Origin: Sandaracinaceae bacterium
GTDB taxonomy: Bacteria; Myxococcota_A; Polyangia; Polyangiales; Houyiibacteriaceae
DNA: 64,000 bases
NCBI GenBank assembly: GCA_020633055.1
Contig: JACKEJ010000004.1
Location: 744,001-808,000, forward strand
Direction: 5' to 3'
In this document: one piece after another, positions 1-11,239 of the stretch
How the letters are laid out: each line of letters opens with the position of its first letter
Numbering within the stretch: position 1 is the stretch's first letter
Program-made: the position numbers and the translations under genes
The notes under the pieces: generated by a model
Told to the model about the DNA's origin: nothing
Seen by the model: the letters and a program-made list of their open reading frames with translations, nothing else
Database searches by the model: none

Positions 1-552
1 GCGGCAGGTCGTGCATGGACGCGACACGGCGAAGAAGCCGCGCTGCTGCCGCACCTGCCCGCGGCCCCCGCAGGCGTCGCACGTCTCCACCTTGGTGCCC
101 GGCGCGGCGCCCGTCCCGGTGCAGTCGCCACACGGCCCCGGGCGCTCCACCGTGATGTTCTTCTCCACCCCCGTCGCCGCCTCGATGAACTCGATGTGCA
201 GGTCGTACGTGAGGTCGCGCCCACCCGTGCGGCGCCGACCGCGCCCGAACATGTCCCCAAACAGCCCCTCCAGCAGGTCACCCACCGACCCGAAGTCGCC
301 TGGGTCGAAGCCCCCTGGCCCCTGTGACTCGAAGGCCGCGTGCCCCATGCGGTCGTAGCGCTTGCGCTTCTGCTCGTCGCTCAGGATGGTGTAGGCCTCG
401 GTGGCCTCCTTGAACTTGTCCTCCGCGCTCGGGTCGTCGGGGTTGCGGTCGGGATGGAACTGCATCGCCAGCTGGCGATAGGCACGCTTCATCGTCGCGG
501 CGTCGGCATCGCGAGGGACACCCAGGACTTCGTAGTAATCGCGCTTGGCCAC
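1..552 (-). CDS. dnaJ: Chaperone protein DnaJ (Hsp40), C-terminal part missing at window edge
   Basis: Co-chaperone that delivers unfolded protein to DnaK and stimulates its ATPase. The visible 184 residues begin with a J-domain (KRDYYEVLGVPRDA, then the diagnostic HPD in FHPDRNPDD), followed by a Gly/Phe-rich linker with GGFDPGDFG and FGDMFGRGRR. The zinc-binding region then starts with CGDCTGTG and CDACGGRG and the first half of a third repeat (CTTC) before the sequence leaves the window. The start is GTG at 552, because the J-domain begins only two codons later. The gene lies downstream of a hypothetical gene on the same strand, with a 158-bp gap. This is a full type-I DnaJ layout and not a DnaJ-like fragment, and identification is secure. 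Confidence 0.96.
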   Translation of the reverse strand, partial: MAKRDYYEVLGVPRDADAATMKRAYRQLAMQFHPDRNPDDPSAEDKFKEATEAYTILSDEQKRKRYDRMGHAAFESQGPGGFDPGDFGSVGDLLEGLFGDMFGRGRRRTGGRDLTYDLHIEFIEAATGVEKNITVERPGPCGDCTGTGAAPGTKVETCDACGGRGQVRQQRGFFAVSRPCTTCR

Positions 553-710
553 TGCGGCGGATGATACGGGGCGCGACGCGCCGTGGCGAGCCGGACGAGC
601 GCTCGGTGCGAGCACACGCGCAGCACCGCGTCACAGCACAGCCGTGCACGTGGTCGGGCCGGGCCAGCCGGAGCTGCCCGCCTCACGTATCCCCCACACC
701 AGGAACCAGA

Positions 711-1343
711 TCAGTCGTCGTCGGTCGGCCGCACGATGCGGCGCGGCTGCACGGGGGCGGCGAGCTTCGGGCTGACCACGCGGCGACGGATGACCGCCAC
801 CTCGGGCTCGGGGCTCTGCGACTTCATGAGCGGCTTGCCACCGCCCGCGGGCTTGCCGCCGAACTTGCCGCCCTTGCCGCGCGCAGGCGCCTTCTTGGAG
901 GACACGGCCGGCGTGCGCGGGGCGGTCTTCTCCTCCAGGCGCTTCTCCAGCGCCGCGCGCCAGATGTTGGCGGTCTCGGGAGCCGGCGAGATGTTGCCCA
1001 TCATCTGGTAGAGCCGGACGCGCGAGTGGCGGCTCTTGATGCCCCCAGGCTCGGCCGCCTGCTTGAGCAGCTCGATGGACTCCTTGAGGGCCGTGAGCTT
1101 CTTGGGCATCTGCGGCGGCTCGGAGGGCTCTTGACCGGCTTCACGCAGGGCACGAAGGGACTCGGTCATGATGTCGTACCAGGCCGCGGCCTCTTCGGGC
1201 GTGGGCTCGGCACCGACGATGTCGGTCAGCAGCAGCAGCCCCTCGGCGTCGAGGCGCTTGGGGATGGTGCGTGCCATGAGGAGATGGAGCGCGCGGGAGA
1301 GTTCCTCGAAACTCTCCGGGATGCGCGGCGGCTGAGGTCGCAT
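711..1343 (-). CDS. Hypothetical protein, 210 aa, basic C-terminal tail
   Basis: I do not recognise this family. The first 150 residues look helical and soluble, with many Leu, Glu and Arg and no signal peptide or membrane segment. From about residue 145 the chain becomes low-complexity and basic, rich in Lys, Gly and Pro (for example GKGGKFGGKPAGGGKP), and ends in an acidic TDDD. Such a tail could bind nucleic acid or a membrane, but that is inference. The gene is on the same strand as dnaJ and could be read through into it. Codon use matches the neighbours and no other long frame explains the interval, so I judge it a real gene of unknown function. Confidence 0.7.
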   Translation of the reverse strand: MRPQPPRIPESFEELSRALHLLMARTIPKRLDAEGLLLLTDIVGAEPTPEEAAAWYDIMTESLRALREAGQEPSEPPQMPKKLTALKESIELLKQAAEPGGIKSRHSRVRLYQMMGNISPAPETANIWRAALEKRLEEKTAPRTPAVSSKKAPARGKGGKFGGKPAGGGKPLMKSQSPEPEVAVIRRRVVSPKLAAPVQPRRIVRPTDDD

Positions 1344-1431
1344 ACCCGGTTCTTGAACTGCCTTGGCCCAGGAAACAAGCCCCCACGCACGTTCACGGGC
1401 CGTTCGTCACGTCGCGGGCTACCATCGCCGC

Positions 1432-2421
1432 ATGAGCAGCGACCCCAGCGGACGCGTCTTCGTGGTCCCCGATCGGGCTGCGGGTCTGCGCCTCGACCAC
1501 TTCTTGGTGCAGCACGTGCCACACATGACCCGCGCGCTGGCCACCGCCTTGAGCGCCGCCGGGGAGGTGCGCGTGGACGGTCGTCGTGCGCGCAAGGGCG
1601 ATCGCGTGGTCCCCGGCGCGCACGTCGAGCTGCTGCGTCTGCCCGAGCCCGCGGACTTCGCCCCCACACCTTGGGACGGTCTCGCCCTCGACGTGCGGCA
1701 CGAAGACGAGCACGTGGTGGTGGTGGAGAAGCCACGTGGGTTGCCCACCCACCCGCTGCGCCGTGAAGAACGGGAGACGCTCGCTCAGGCGCTGCTGCAC
1801 CGCTACCCGGAGATGGCAGGGGTGGGCTACGCGCTACGCGAGCCCGGCGTGCTCCACCGCCTGGACACGGACACCAGCGGGCTGGTGGTGGCGGCCCGCA
1901 CGGCCAGCGCCTTCGACGCGCTGCGGAGCTCCCAGCGCACGGGAGCGTGGACCAAGTCCTACGTGGCCCTGTGCGAGGGCGTGCCGCGCACCCCGGACCG
2001 CATCGAGACGACGCTCGGCCCAGACCCGACCGACCCTCGGCGGATGCGCGTGCTGGCCGATCGCGACGAGACGAACCCCCAGGTCACCGAGCTGACCGAG
2101 GCGCGTGTGCTGGGCGCACTCCAGACGGCGGACGGCGCGCGGGTCCAGGTCAGCGCGGTGCACGTGCGCGTGGAGAAGGCCACCCGCCACCAGATCCGCG
2201 TGCACCTGGCGTACTACGGCCACCCCTTGGTAGGAGACACGCTGTACGGGGGCGCTGCCCTGGCGGGGGACGAAAGCCCCCCGGCGCACTGGCTGCATGC
2301 CTGCGCCATCGCCTTCCCCCACCCGGCCCAGACCGACACCCTGGTGCGCGTGGAGTCACCCACAACCACAGAAATGCGTGACATCGAGGCGCGGGCGGCG
2401 GTCGGAGCGAGCTCCGCCTGA
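1432..2421 (+). CDS. RluA-family RNA pseudouridine synthase
   Basis: Converts specific uridines of rRNA or tRNA to pseudouridine. The 329-residue protein has an S4-like RNA-binding N-terminus (RLDHFLVQH, with VRVDGRRARKGDRV around residues 45-60). The catalytic motif HRLDTDTSG carries the active-site Asp, and a HQIRVHLAYYGHPLVGD block is typical of RluA/RluC/RluD enzymes. The start ATG at 1432 is preferred over an upstream in-frame start at 1363, because the S4 domain begins shortly after it. The substrate position cannot be told from sequence. It is convergent with the trans-sulfuration gene, and an inverted repeat in the 119-bp gap may terminate both transcripts. Confidence 0.93.
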   Translation: MSSDPSGRVFVVPDRAAGLRLDHFLVQHVPHMTRALATALSAAGEVRVDGRRARKGDRVVPGAHVELLRLPEPADFAPTPWDGLALDVRHEDEHVVVVEKPRGLPTHPLRREERETLAQALLHRYPEMAGVGYALREPGVLHRLDTDTSGLVVAARTASAFDALRSSQRTGAWTKSYVALCEGVPRTPDRIETTLGPDPTDPRRMRVLADRDETNPQVTELTEARVLGALQTADGARVQVSAVHVRVEKATRHQIRVHLAYYGHPLVGDTLYGGAALAGDESPPAHWLHACAIAFPHPAQTDTLVRVESPTTTEMRDIEARAAVGASSA

Positions 2422-2490
2422 GGTCACGGAGTTGACGTGCGCAGCATTTGCGGCCACTCTTCTGACAGCTCGCTGGAGACGGCGATGCCA

Positions 2491-2538
2491 GAGCCCCGGG
2501 AAAACTGCAGTCCCTCCCCTCCTTGCACCCCGGGGCTC
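2491..2538. terminator. Inverted repeat between convergent genes, possible bidirectional terminator
   Basis: GAGCCCCGGG at 2491-2500 is matched by a perfect reverse complement at 2529-2538 with a 28-base loop. It lies between the stop codons of the convergent pseudouridine synthase and trans-sulfuration genes. There is no T-run after the stem, so an intrinsic terminator is only plausible; the long loop weakens the case. Confidence 0.4.
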
Positions 2539-2540
2539 AC

Positions 2541-3721
2541 CTATTTCGTTGCTGAGAGCGCCCGGTCGAGATCGTCCACGAGATCGGCCGGGTGCTCGAG
2601 GCCTGATGAGATGCGCACGAACGAGTCCGTGATGCCCTGCGCCAGCCGGAGCTCGCGCGGCATCGAGGCGTGGCTCATCTCAGGCGGGTAGGACACCAGG
2701 CTCTCGACCCCGCCGAGGCTCTCGGCCAGCGAGAACAGGCGCAGCGCGGACAGGAAGCGGCGTGTACCCGCCCCATCGGCGCGCAGAACGATGGACAGGA
2801 CCGCCCCGGGCCGGGTCATCTGCGCACACGCCAGGGCGTGCTGGGGGTGCTCCGGCAGGCCTGGGTAGTGCACCCGCTCCACCTGCGGATGCTGCGCGAG
2901 GAAGGCGGCCAGGTGCTCCGTGTTGTCCACGTGCCGCGCCATCCGCACCGGCAGCGTCTTGATGCCACGCAGGGTCAGGTAGCAGTCGAAGGGCGACGGC
3001 ACCGCGCCCCCCGCGTTCTGGATGAACGCCAGCTGCTCGGCGAGCGGCGCGCGCGAGGTGACGACCACCCCACCCAGCACGTCGCTGTGCCCGTTGATGA
3101 ACTTGGTCGTCGAGTGGACCACCACGTCCGCCCCGAGCGTCAGCGGCCGCTGCAGCATGGGCGTGGCGAAGGTGTTGTCCACCACGACCAACGCCCCGCG
3201 CGCATGAGCGAGACGCGCGAGGGCGGCGATGTCCACCACCTTCAGCAACGGGTTGGTGGGTGACTCCAGCCACAGGAACGCGGTCTCGGTGGCGAGCGCC
3301 TCTTCGACGGCGGCGGGCTGCCCCACGTCCACGAACACCACGTCCACGCCCAGCAGGCGCACGACCCGCTCCAGCAGCCGGTAGGTGCCCCCGTAGAGGT
3401 CGGCCGTCGCCACCACGCGCTGCCCAGGGCGCAGCGTCTGCAGGAGCGCGGCGATGGCCGCCATCCCGCTGGCGAACGCGTAGCCGTGTTGCGCCCCCTC
3501 GAGCGCCGCCACGCTGGTCTCCAGCTGAGCCCGGTTGGGGTTGCCCGTGCGCGTGTAAGAGAAGCCCTGGTGCTCGCCCGGCGCACGCTGCGCGAAGGTC
3601 GTGGACAGCACGATGGGCACGCTGACCGCGCCGGTGGCGGGATCGGGCGGCTGCCCGGCGTGGAGCGCCAGGGTGTCCAGGTGTGGCGTAGGCCCAGACG
3701 AGCCGTCCGCGCGACCGTCGC

Positions 3722-3725
<4 letters not shown>
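2541..3725 (-). CDS. Cystathionine gamma-synthase/lyase-type PLP enzyme of trans-sulfuration
   Basis: PLP-dependent enzyme of the Cys/Met metabolism family, acting on homoserine esters, cystathionine or related thiol substrates. The 394 residues match family length. Visible motifs are the N-terminal YTRTGNPNR loop, ASGMAAI, a VVDNTFATP Asp that binds the PLP pyridine nitrogen, and STTKFINGHSD with the Schiff-base lysine; the C-terminal SLGGVESL and RISSGLEHPADL blocks also fit. I cannot separate gamma-synthase from gamma- or beta-lyase by eye. The start at 3725 gives an ATGA overlap with the stop of the upstream FHA gene, so the two are probably translationally coupled. That coupling is odd, because the partner is not a sulfur-metabolism gene. 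Confidence 0.9.
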
Positions 3726-5554
<1,829 letters not shown>

Positions 5555-5683
5555 GCGAGGGGTATTGAACGTGCTCCCGCCAATTAGGTCAATTTCTATC
5601 GAAGCACGCGCGTTTTCGAGGCCATCTGGTGCCCTCTGACGCTCACGTCGTGGGGCGGAAGCGGCCTACGTTGCGCTCCAGTG

Positions 5684-6535
5684 TCAGATCGGGGGCAGCG
5701 CGAGGTCCTCCATGCCCAGCAGCGCGGCGCTGTGCTCGAACAGCGCGCGCGCGTTCTCGTCGTTCACGTTCCGCGAGGTCGAGCGCACCTTCTTGTCGCT
5801 CCAGTATTGCCCATGGGTGGTGACCCCCGCGGGATCCGTCGCCAGGAACACCCCCGTCTCGCCGCCCTTCTTGGGGGTACGCAGGAACACGCGGCCGATC
5901 TTGGTGCCGAAGCCCAGCAGGCTGCTCGCGTCGTCCTGGGCGAACTCGGTGCCCACGGCCCCCGGGTGGAAGCAGTTGGCCACGATGCCACGGGAGCGGG
6001 CGCGCGCGTCGAACTCGCGTGTGAAGAGGATGTTGGCGAGCTTGGTGAGGCCGTACTGGCGGAAGGCCGAGAACGACCGCTCGGCCTGCAGGTTGTCCAT
6101 GCTGAAGCCGGTAAATCGGTGGCCGATGGACGACGTGGTGACCACGCGCCCCCCGGCGAGCGGCTCCAGCAGCAGGTGGGACAGCAGGAAGGGGCCCAGG
6201 TGGTTGATGGCGAACATGCTCTCGAAGCCCTCCGGGGTGAGCTGTCGCTTGGGCAGGTAGACACCCGCGTTGTTCATGAGCACGTCCACCTTCGGGTACG
6301 TGGCGCGCACCTGCTCCGCGAACGCGCGCACCGAGTCGGGGGAGCCCACGTCCACCTGCAGCAGGTCCACCGGCCCCGTGGCGACCGCCTTGATGTCGGC
6401 CTGCGCGGCCTCCCCACGCCCGAGGCTGCGGCAGCCCATGACGACGTGGTGACCCGCGGCGCCCAGCTCCATGGCCATGGCCTTGCCGATGCCGGAGTTG
6501 GCGCCCGTGATGATGATGACTTTCCGCTGGCTCAT
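5684..6535 (-). CDS. Short-chain dehydrogenase/reductase (retinol dehydrogenase-like)
   Basis: A 283-residue NAD(P)-dependent oxidoreductase of the classical/extended SDR fold. It has the TGANSGIG nucleotide-binding motif near the N-terminus, NNAG after strand 4, Ser in TSSIGH, and the catalytic YGLTK (YxxxK). The overall pattern, with the NHLGPFLLSHLLL block, resembles retinol-dehydrogenase or protochlorophyllide-reductase-like SDRs that act on hydrophobic alcohols or ketones; the substrate is unknown. The start ATG at 6535 sits directly before the Rossmann strand, whereas an upstream in-frame start adds about 50 unstructured residues. The gene stands alone: 130 bp separate it from the FHA gene and 262 bp from the MATE gene, with nothing recognisable in the latter gap. 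Confidence 0.9.
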   Translation of the reverse strand: MSQRKVIIITGANSGIGKAMAMELGAAGHHVVMGCRSLGRGEAAQADIKAVATGPVDLLQVDVGSPDSVRAFAEQVRATYPKVDVLMNNAGVYLPKRQLTPEGFESMFAINHLGPFLLSHLLLEPLAGGRVVTTSSIGHRFTGFSMDNLQAERSFSAFRQYGLTKLANILFTREFDARARSRGIVANCFHPGAVGTEFAQDDASSLLGFGTKIGRVFLRTPKKGGETGVFLATDPAGVTTHGQYWSDKKVRSTSRNVNDENARALFEHSAALLGMEDLALPPI

Positions 6536-6797
6536 GTGCCGCTGCTCTCCGTCTTGCCGCGTGTGGGCGGCCGAGTGTTCCGCGCACGCGCGCGACGTAG
6601 GGACCGCGCAGCGCTGCGCGGGTGGCGTCTGGGTCGCCCCGCCCGAGGGAGCGTTACCTCTCCCGAGCGAGCGGAGCGTACTGGGCACGCCACGACGTCA
6701 GCAAGCCTCCGGAAGCTCCCGCGCGCGACGGCGCACCCTTCCCCTGGCGTGTCGGCCGGCTCGCGGGATCCGCGCTGGCGTTGGGCGCGTGAGCCGC

Positions 6798-8219
6798 TCA
6801 GGCGTGGATGCCGAGCTTGATCCACCCGTCGCGACGGTAGGCCACCACCTCGAGCACCAACTTCAGCGCATAGCTGGCCGGGAACGCGATCCAGATGCCG
6901 AGGGGTCCGAGCCCGAGCAGCGGCCCCAGCACGAGCGACAGGGGGATCTGAAAGAAGAACACCGTCAGCGCGTTGATGGTGAGCCCCGTGTTGGTGGCCC
7001 CCGAGCCCTGGAACAGGCCCACGAACGCGAAGTGCGCGCCCACCAGCGGCATGCCCAACGCGAGCAGCGACATCCACGTCCAGGTGAGCTCGCCCAGCGG
7101 GCTGCCCGGCTGGGCCCCGAACAGCGCGATGAGGGGCGCGGCCAGCACGATGATGAGCACGCCGAGCGCGCTGAGCACCCCGGCTGACAGGGCGCTGGAC
7201 GCGCGCACCACCTGCCGCACCCGCTCTACGTTGCCCGCCCCGAGGCTCTGCCCGACGAGCGCGCCCGTGGCCTGCGCGATGCTCAGACCCGGCACGAAGG
7301 CCAGCGACTGGAGGCGCATGCCGATCCCGTGCGCCGCCACCGCGAGCGGGTCGGCGCGTCCCAAGAGCGCGATGATGAGGAACAGCGCCGCGTTGAGGAT
7401 CATCATGTCCAGCGCGGCCGGGGCCCCCACGCGCAGGAGCTCGCGCGCGAGCGGCAGGTCCAGCGGCGCCCACCCAAGACGCAGCTCGAGGGCCGGCTCC
7501 ACGCCGCGGCGCAACAACGCCACGGACAGCAGGACGCCAACGATCTGCGCGACGATGGTGCCGTACGCGGCGCCCGGCAGTCCGAACGCGGGCACGGGGC
7601 CCAGCCCGAAGATGAGCGCGGCGTTGAGCAGCACGTTGAGCGCGTTGACGACCATCGCTACGAACAACGCCAGGCGCGTGTTGCCGACCCCCCGCAGCAC
7701 CGCACCGAGGAGGATGTTGAGGTAGGCGAAGACCGTCGCGCCCATGAGTGGCGCGAGATATCCGAAGCCCGCCTCGGTGACCGCGTCGTCCGCCCCCAGC
7801 ATGCGCAGCAGCGGACGGCTGCCCGCGACCCCCAGCGCGCCCGCGACGACGCCGAGCAGCACGGTGAGCTGGAGGGACTGCTGCAGCAAGTGCTGCACGC
7901 GCTCGCGTGCCCCGGCCCCGTGTGCCCGCGCGACCAACGCGACGGCGCCCACGGTGATGCCCATCATGATGACCACCATCAGGAACAGGATCTGGCCGGC
8001 GAAGCCGAGCGCCATCAGCGCCTCTTCCCCGTTCTCGAGGTGGCCGCACATGATGGCATCCACGATGAGCGCCAGCACGTTGAGCACGTTCAGCCCCACC
8101 ACGGGCCACGCCAGGCGCATCAGCTCGCGCAGCGCGGAGGGCGCCGCGGCTGGCGTGGACGCGAACGGGGCGTCCGTGGTGGCGGGGGGCATCCAGGGCT
8201 TTAGCGCGGCGGGGTTCAT
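6798..8219 (-). CDS. MATE-family multidrug/organic-cation efflux protein
   Basis: Inner-membrane antiporter that expels organic cations or drugs using Na+ or H+ gradients. The chain has about 12 hydrophobic segments in two repeated halves; the first begins ELMRLAWPVVGLNVLNVLAL and the second ELLRVGAPAALDMMILNAAL, as in MATE proteins. The conserved GIGMRLQSL and VGQSLGAGN blocks in the second half also fit. The ATG at 8219 is chosen because an upstream ATG at 8285 would lie only 6 bp from the start of the divergent Old Yellow Enzyme gene, leaving no room for promoters or ribosome binding. The longer form (495 aa) cannot be excluded. No adjacent regulator is seen. Confidence 0.93.
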   Translation of the reverse strand: MNPAALKPWMPPATTDAPFASTPAAAPSALRELMRLAWPVVGLNVLNVLALIVDAIMCGHLENGEEALMALGFAGQILFLMVVIMMGITVGAVALVARAHGAGARERVQHLLQQSLQLTVLLGVVAGALGVAGSRPLLRMLGADDAVTEAGFGYLAPLMGATVFAYLNILLGAVLRGVGNTRLALFVAMVVNALNVLLNAALIFGLGPVPAFGLPGAAYGTIVAQIVGVLLSVALLRRGVEPALELRLGWAPLDLPLARELLRVGAPAALDMMILNAALFLIIALLGRADPLAVAAHGIGMRLQSLAFVPGLSIAQATGALVGQSLGAGNVERVRQVVRASSALSAGVLSALGVLIIVLAAPLIALFGAQPGSPLGELTWTWMSLLALGMPLVGAHFAFVGLFQGSGATNTGLTINALTVFFFQIPLSLVLGPLLGLGPLGIWIAFPASYALKLVLEVVAYRRDGWIKLGIHA

Positions 8220-8291
8220 CACGCCACGGAGGGCGCGCTCGCGCCGTCGTGCGCCGTAGACCGCGCGCGCGAGATCCGGCAGCATGTCCGA

Positions 8292-9581
8292 GTGGAGGAT
8301 GACCCGCTCGCGCTACCGCTGACGCTCCCCTGTGGAGTGACCCTGCCCAACCGGATCGCCAAGGCCGCGATGACGGAAGGGCTGGCGGATCCGCTCGACC
8401 AACCCACGGAGCGTCACGAGCGCCTCTATGCGCGCTGGGCGGAGGGCGGCGTCGGCCTCTCCATCACGGGCAACGTCATGGTGGACCGCCGCTTCCTCGA
8501 GCGTGCGGGCAACGTGGTGCTGGACCAGACGTCGGAGCTGGCGGCGTTCCGCGCCTGGGCCGCCGCCGGCACGCGCGGCGGGACGCAGCTCTTCGCGCAG
8601 CTCAACCACCCGGGGCGTCAGTGCACGCGCGCGTCGTCGCGTGAACCACTCGCTCCGTCGGCGGTAGGGCTCGACCTGATGGGCCTGTTCGGACGTCCGC
8701 GGGCGCTCGAAGAGCACGAGATCCGCACCATCATCCGCGCCTGGGCCAACGCGGCGCGCCTGTGCCGCGAGGCGGGGTTCAGCGGCGTGCAGATCCACGC
8801 GGCGCACGGATACCTGGCGAGCCAGTTCCTGTCTCCCATCGTCAACCTGCGCACCGACGACTGGGGCGGCCCACTCGACAAGCGCGCGCGCTTCCTGCTC
8901 GAGCTGGTGCGCGCCGTGCGGCAGGCCGTCGGCCCCGGCTTCCCTGTCGCCGTGAAGCTCAACTCGTCGGACTTCCAAAAGGGGGGCTTCACCGCCGTGG
9001 AATCGGCGACGGTCGCGCACTGGCTGGCCGAGGAGGGCATCGACCTGCTCGAGATCTCGGGGGGCACCTACGAAGCGCTCGCGTTCATGGGCGACGGCAT
9101 GCAGAGCTACGAGGGCCGCTCGCGCTCCACCGAAACGCGCGAGGCGTTCTTCCTGGACTACGCGCGCACGGTCCGCGCGGCGGCGCCCGCGCTGCCCATG
9201 ATGGTCACCGGGGGCTTCCGCAGCTCGGGCTTCATGCGGCAGGCGCTGCGCGACGGTGAGCTCGACGTGGTGGGCCTCGGGCGACCTTTCTGCGTCATGC
9301 CAGACCTGGCCGGGCGCCTGCTGGCGCGCACGGTGGACACGCTGCCTGCGCCAGAGCGCGCGCTGCGGCTGGGGCCAGGGGCGCTCGGCCCCAGCAGCGA
9401 GAACACGCAGGTGCGCGGGCTCAACAGCCAGGCCGAGGCGGCGTACTTCTACGCCCAGCTGATCGAGCTGGCCGAAGGGCGAGGGCCGCGCCACGGGCTC
9501 GGCCCCGCGAGGGCGCTGATGGAGCACGCACGCGGTGAACTGCAGCGCGCACGCGCACGCCGCTTCCGCTCCGGACGCTGA
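8292..9581 (+). CDS. NADH:flavin oxidoreductase, Old Yellow Enzyme family
   Basis: FMN-dependent enzyme that reduces activated C=C bonds or related substrates. The 429 residues form a single TIM barrel without the extra FAD/NAD domains of dienoyl-CoA reductases. It shows PNRIAKAAMTEG at the N-terminus, QLNHPGRQ, the active-site signature GVQIHAAHGYLASQFLSP, VAVKLNSSDFQKGG, and the C-terminal phosphate-binding VTGGFRS and VGLGRPF. The start is GTG at 8292: the conserved PNR motif begins at residue 19 and no ATG precedes it in frame. It is divergent from the MATE gene and probably forms its own transcript. The physiological substrate is not evident. Confidence 0.93.
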   Translation: MEDDPLALPLTLPCGVTLPNRIAKAAMTEGLADPLDQPTERHERLYARWAEGGVGLSITGNVMVDRRFLERAGNVVLDQTSELAAFRAWAAAGTRGGTQLFAQLNHPGRQCTRASSREPLAPSAVGLDLMGLFGRPRALEEHEIRTIIRAWANAARLCREAGFSGVQIHAAHGYLASQFLSPIVNLRTDDWGGPLDKRARFLLELVRAVRQAVGPGFPVAVKLNSSDFQKGGFTAVESATVAHWLAEEGIDLLEISGGTYEALAFMGDGMQSYEGRSRSTETREAFFLDYARTVRAAAPALPMMVTGGFRSSGFMRQALRDGELDVVGLGRPFCVMPDLAGRLLARTVDTLPAPERALRLGPGALGPSSENTQVRGLNSQAEAAYFYAQLIELAEGRGPRHGLGPARALMEHARGELQRARARRFRSGR

Positions 9582-9730
9582 GCGCGTTGGCCACGATGTG
9601 GACGGCGGCGCGCCCACGCGGGATCCTTGGCGCGGCGGCCCACGTTGGCCGTCGGATCGCACCTGCCCACCTCGTGACTCATACTGCGACCTCGCGCGGC
9701 GCCCTCGGGCGACTGCGCCTCTCGCCACGC

Positions 9731-11182
9731 ATGCCTCTCCGCCCACGCCACCCCCGTCCGCGCCAACGCCCGCTCCAGCGCGCGCTCCCTCCGGCTGCCT
9801 CGCTTCTCTGTCTCGTCGCGGTCGCGTGCGGGGGGAACGCCCTGCCCGAAGGCCAGGCCACCGGCGGCGAGGGTCCGGCCCCCGCAGGAAGCGAGTCCAC
9901 GGCGCAGGTCGCGGCGCTCGCACAGGATCCCGAGACGCCCCCCGAACCCGAGGAGGAACCGGCGCCGCCCCCTGTGCCCCTCGAGCCGGTGCAGCGCAGC
10001 CCCCTGCCGCTGATCACGCCGATCGACGCCGCCATGCGCGCGAACCTGCAGCGCATCGCCGCCCGGAACCCCGAGCTGCGCGACGACGTCTTCGCGAAGA
10101 TGGGCGGCTCCAGCGTGGTCAGCCGCGCCTACTTGCACTGCTTCGCCACGAGCGAGGTCGAGCTCGGCGAGCACACCGACCTGCAGCCCACCCTCGACGT
10201 GTTCCGCGCGTCCCAGGTGGCCGGTGGCAACGTGTTCACGCGCGAGAGCGAAGCGGCAGGCGTGGGCTGGAGCCTGCGCCAGGGCATGAGCGGTCGCCCC
10301 TCCCGCGTGCAGCGCGAGGTGCGCACCCTGCGCCCACGCTTCGCGCTCGCGTTCTTCGGCGGCAACGACGTGCAGGGCATGAACCCCAAGGTCTATGCGC
10401 GGCGCCTCATCGCGCTCGTGGAAGACCTCACGGCGCAGGGCGTGATCCCGGTACTGGGCGCCATCCAGCCGCGCCGCAGCCGCGACATGGAGCCCTGGGT
10501 GGTGCGCTTCAACAGCGTCACGGCCTCGGTGGCGCAGGCCTTCCAGCTGCCCTACGTGGACTTTCATCAGGCCATGTTGCCCTTGCCGGGCATGGGGCTC
10601 GCAGGCGACGGCGTGCACCCGAACGTCTACCGTCAGGGCTCGCGGCTGGTGCCCTGCGACCTGACCGAGGCGGGTCTCACGGGCGGCACGAACATCCGCA
10701 ACCTGCTCACCCTGCAGGTGTTGCATCAGCTGCGCGAGGCGCTGAGCGCCGAGGGGACGGGCCCCCAGGAGCCCAGCGCAGCCCCCCGCCGACCCGAGGG
10801 CGACGGGACGGTGAGCTCGCCCGAGCCCGTGGTGCAGCTGCCCTTCGCGGCGCGCCTCTCGCCCAGCGTGGCGACCCTGGATGGCTACGACGGCTGCGAA
10901 GCCGCGGGGGCGCCGGGCCCCGAGCGTGTGTACCGCGTGCTGGTGGACGAGCCGCTGCGCGTGCGCGCGCTGGTGGTCACGCCGGACGACGACGTGCACG
11001 TCGGCATCTACCACCTGGGCGAAGAAGTAGACGCGGCGCAGTGTCAGGGCGGCGGGACGGACGAGGCGATGTTCGACCTGCCACCGGGCACGCACCACTT
11101 CGTGGTCGAGGTGGACCCGCGCTCCGAGCGCGACCTCAGCCAGACCCCGGTCTTGTTCTCGCTGGTGGACGAGACCGAGTGA
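9731..11182 (+). CDS. Secreted SGNH/GDSL-like hydrolase, predicted lipoprotein
   Basis: Putative envelope esterase or acetylhydrolase, 483 residues. Starting at ATG 9731, an Arg/Pro-rich n-region and hydrophobic stretch lead to a lipobox-like LVAVAC with the lipidated Cys at residue 33. A Pro/Glu-rich linker follows. The core resembles SGNH hydrolases: a block-I motif KMGGSS, where the family usually has GDS, then FFGGNDV for block III, and a catalytic Asp/His pair in GDGVHPN. The Asp of GDS is replaced by Gly, but the nucleophilic Ser remains. The last 110 residues form a beta-rich domain (DDDVHVGIYHLG). It lies 57 bp upstream of queE on the same strand. Substrate is unknown; cell-wall or exopolysaccharide de-acetylation is a guess. 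Confidence 0.75.
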   Translation: MPLRPRHPRPRQRPLQRALPPAASLLCLVAVACGGNALPEGQATGGEGPAPAGSESTAQVAALAQDPETPPEPEEEPAPPPVPLEPVQRSPLPLITPIDAAMRANLQRIAARNPELRDDVFAKMGGSSVVSRAYLHCFATSEVELGEHTDLQPTLDVFRASQVAGGNVFTRESEAAGVGWSLRQGMSGRPSRVQREVRTLRPRFALAFFGGNDVQGMNPKVYARRLIALVEDLTAQGVIPVLGAIQPRRSRDMEPWVVRFNSVTASVAQAFQLPYVDFHQAMLPLPGMGLAGDGVHPNVYRQGSRLVPCDLTEAGLTGGTNIRNLLTLQVLHQLREALSAEGTGPQEPSAAPRRPEGDGTVSSPEPVVQLPFAARLSPSVATLDGYDGCEAAGAPGPERVYRVLVDEPLRVRALVVTPDDDVHVGIYHLGEEVDAAQCQGGGTDEAMFDLPPGTHHFVVEVDPRSERDLSQTPVLFSLVDETE

Positions 11183-11239
11183 GCGGGTCATGAGTCGGGG
11201 GGCACGCGCGCCGTGCGACCAAAGCCCGACCAAAGCCTG

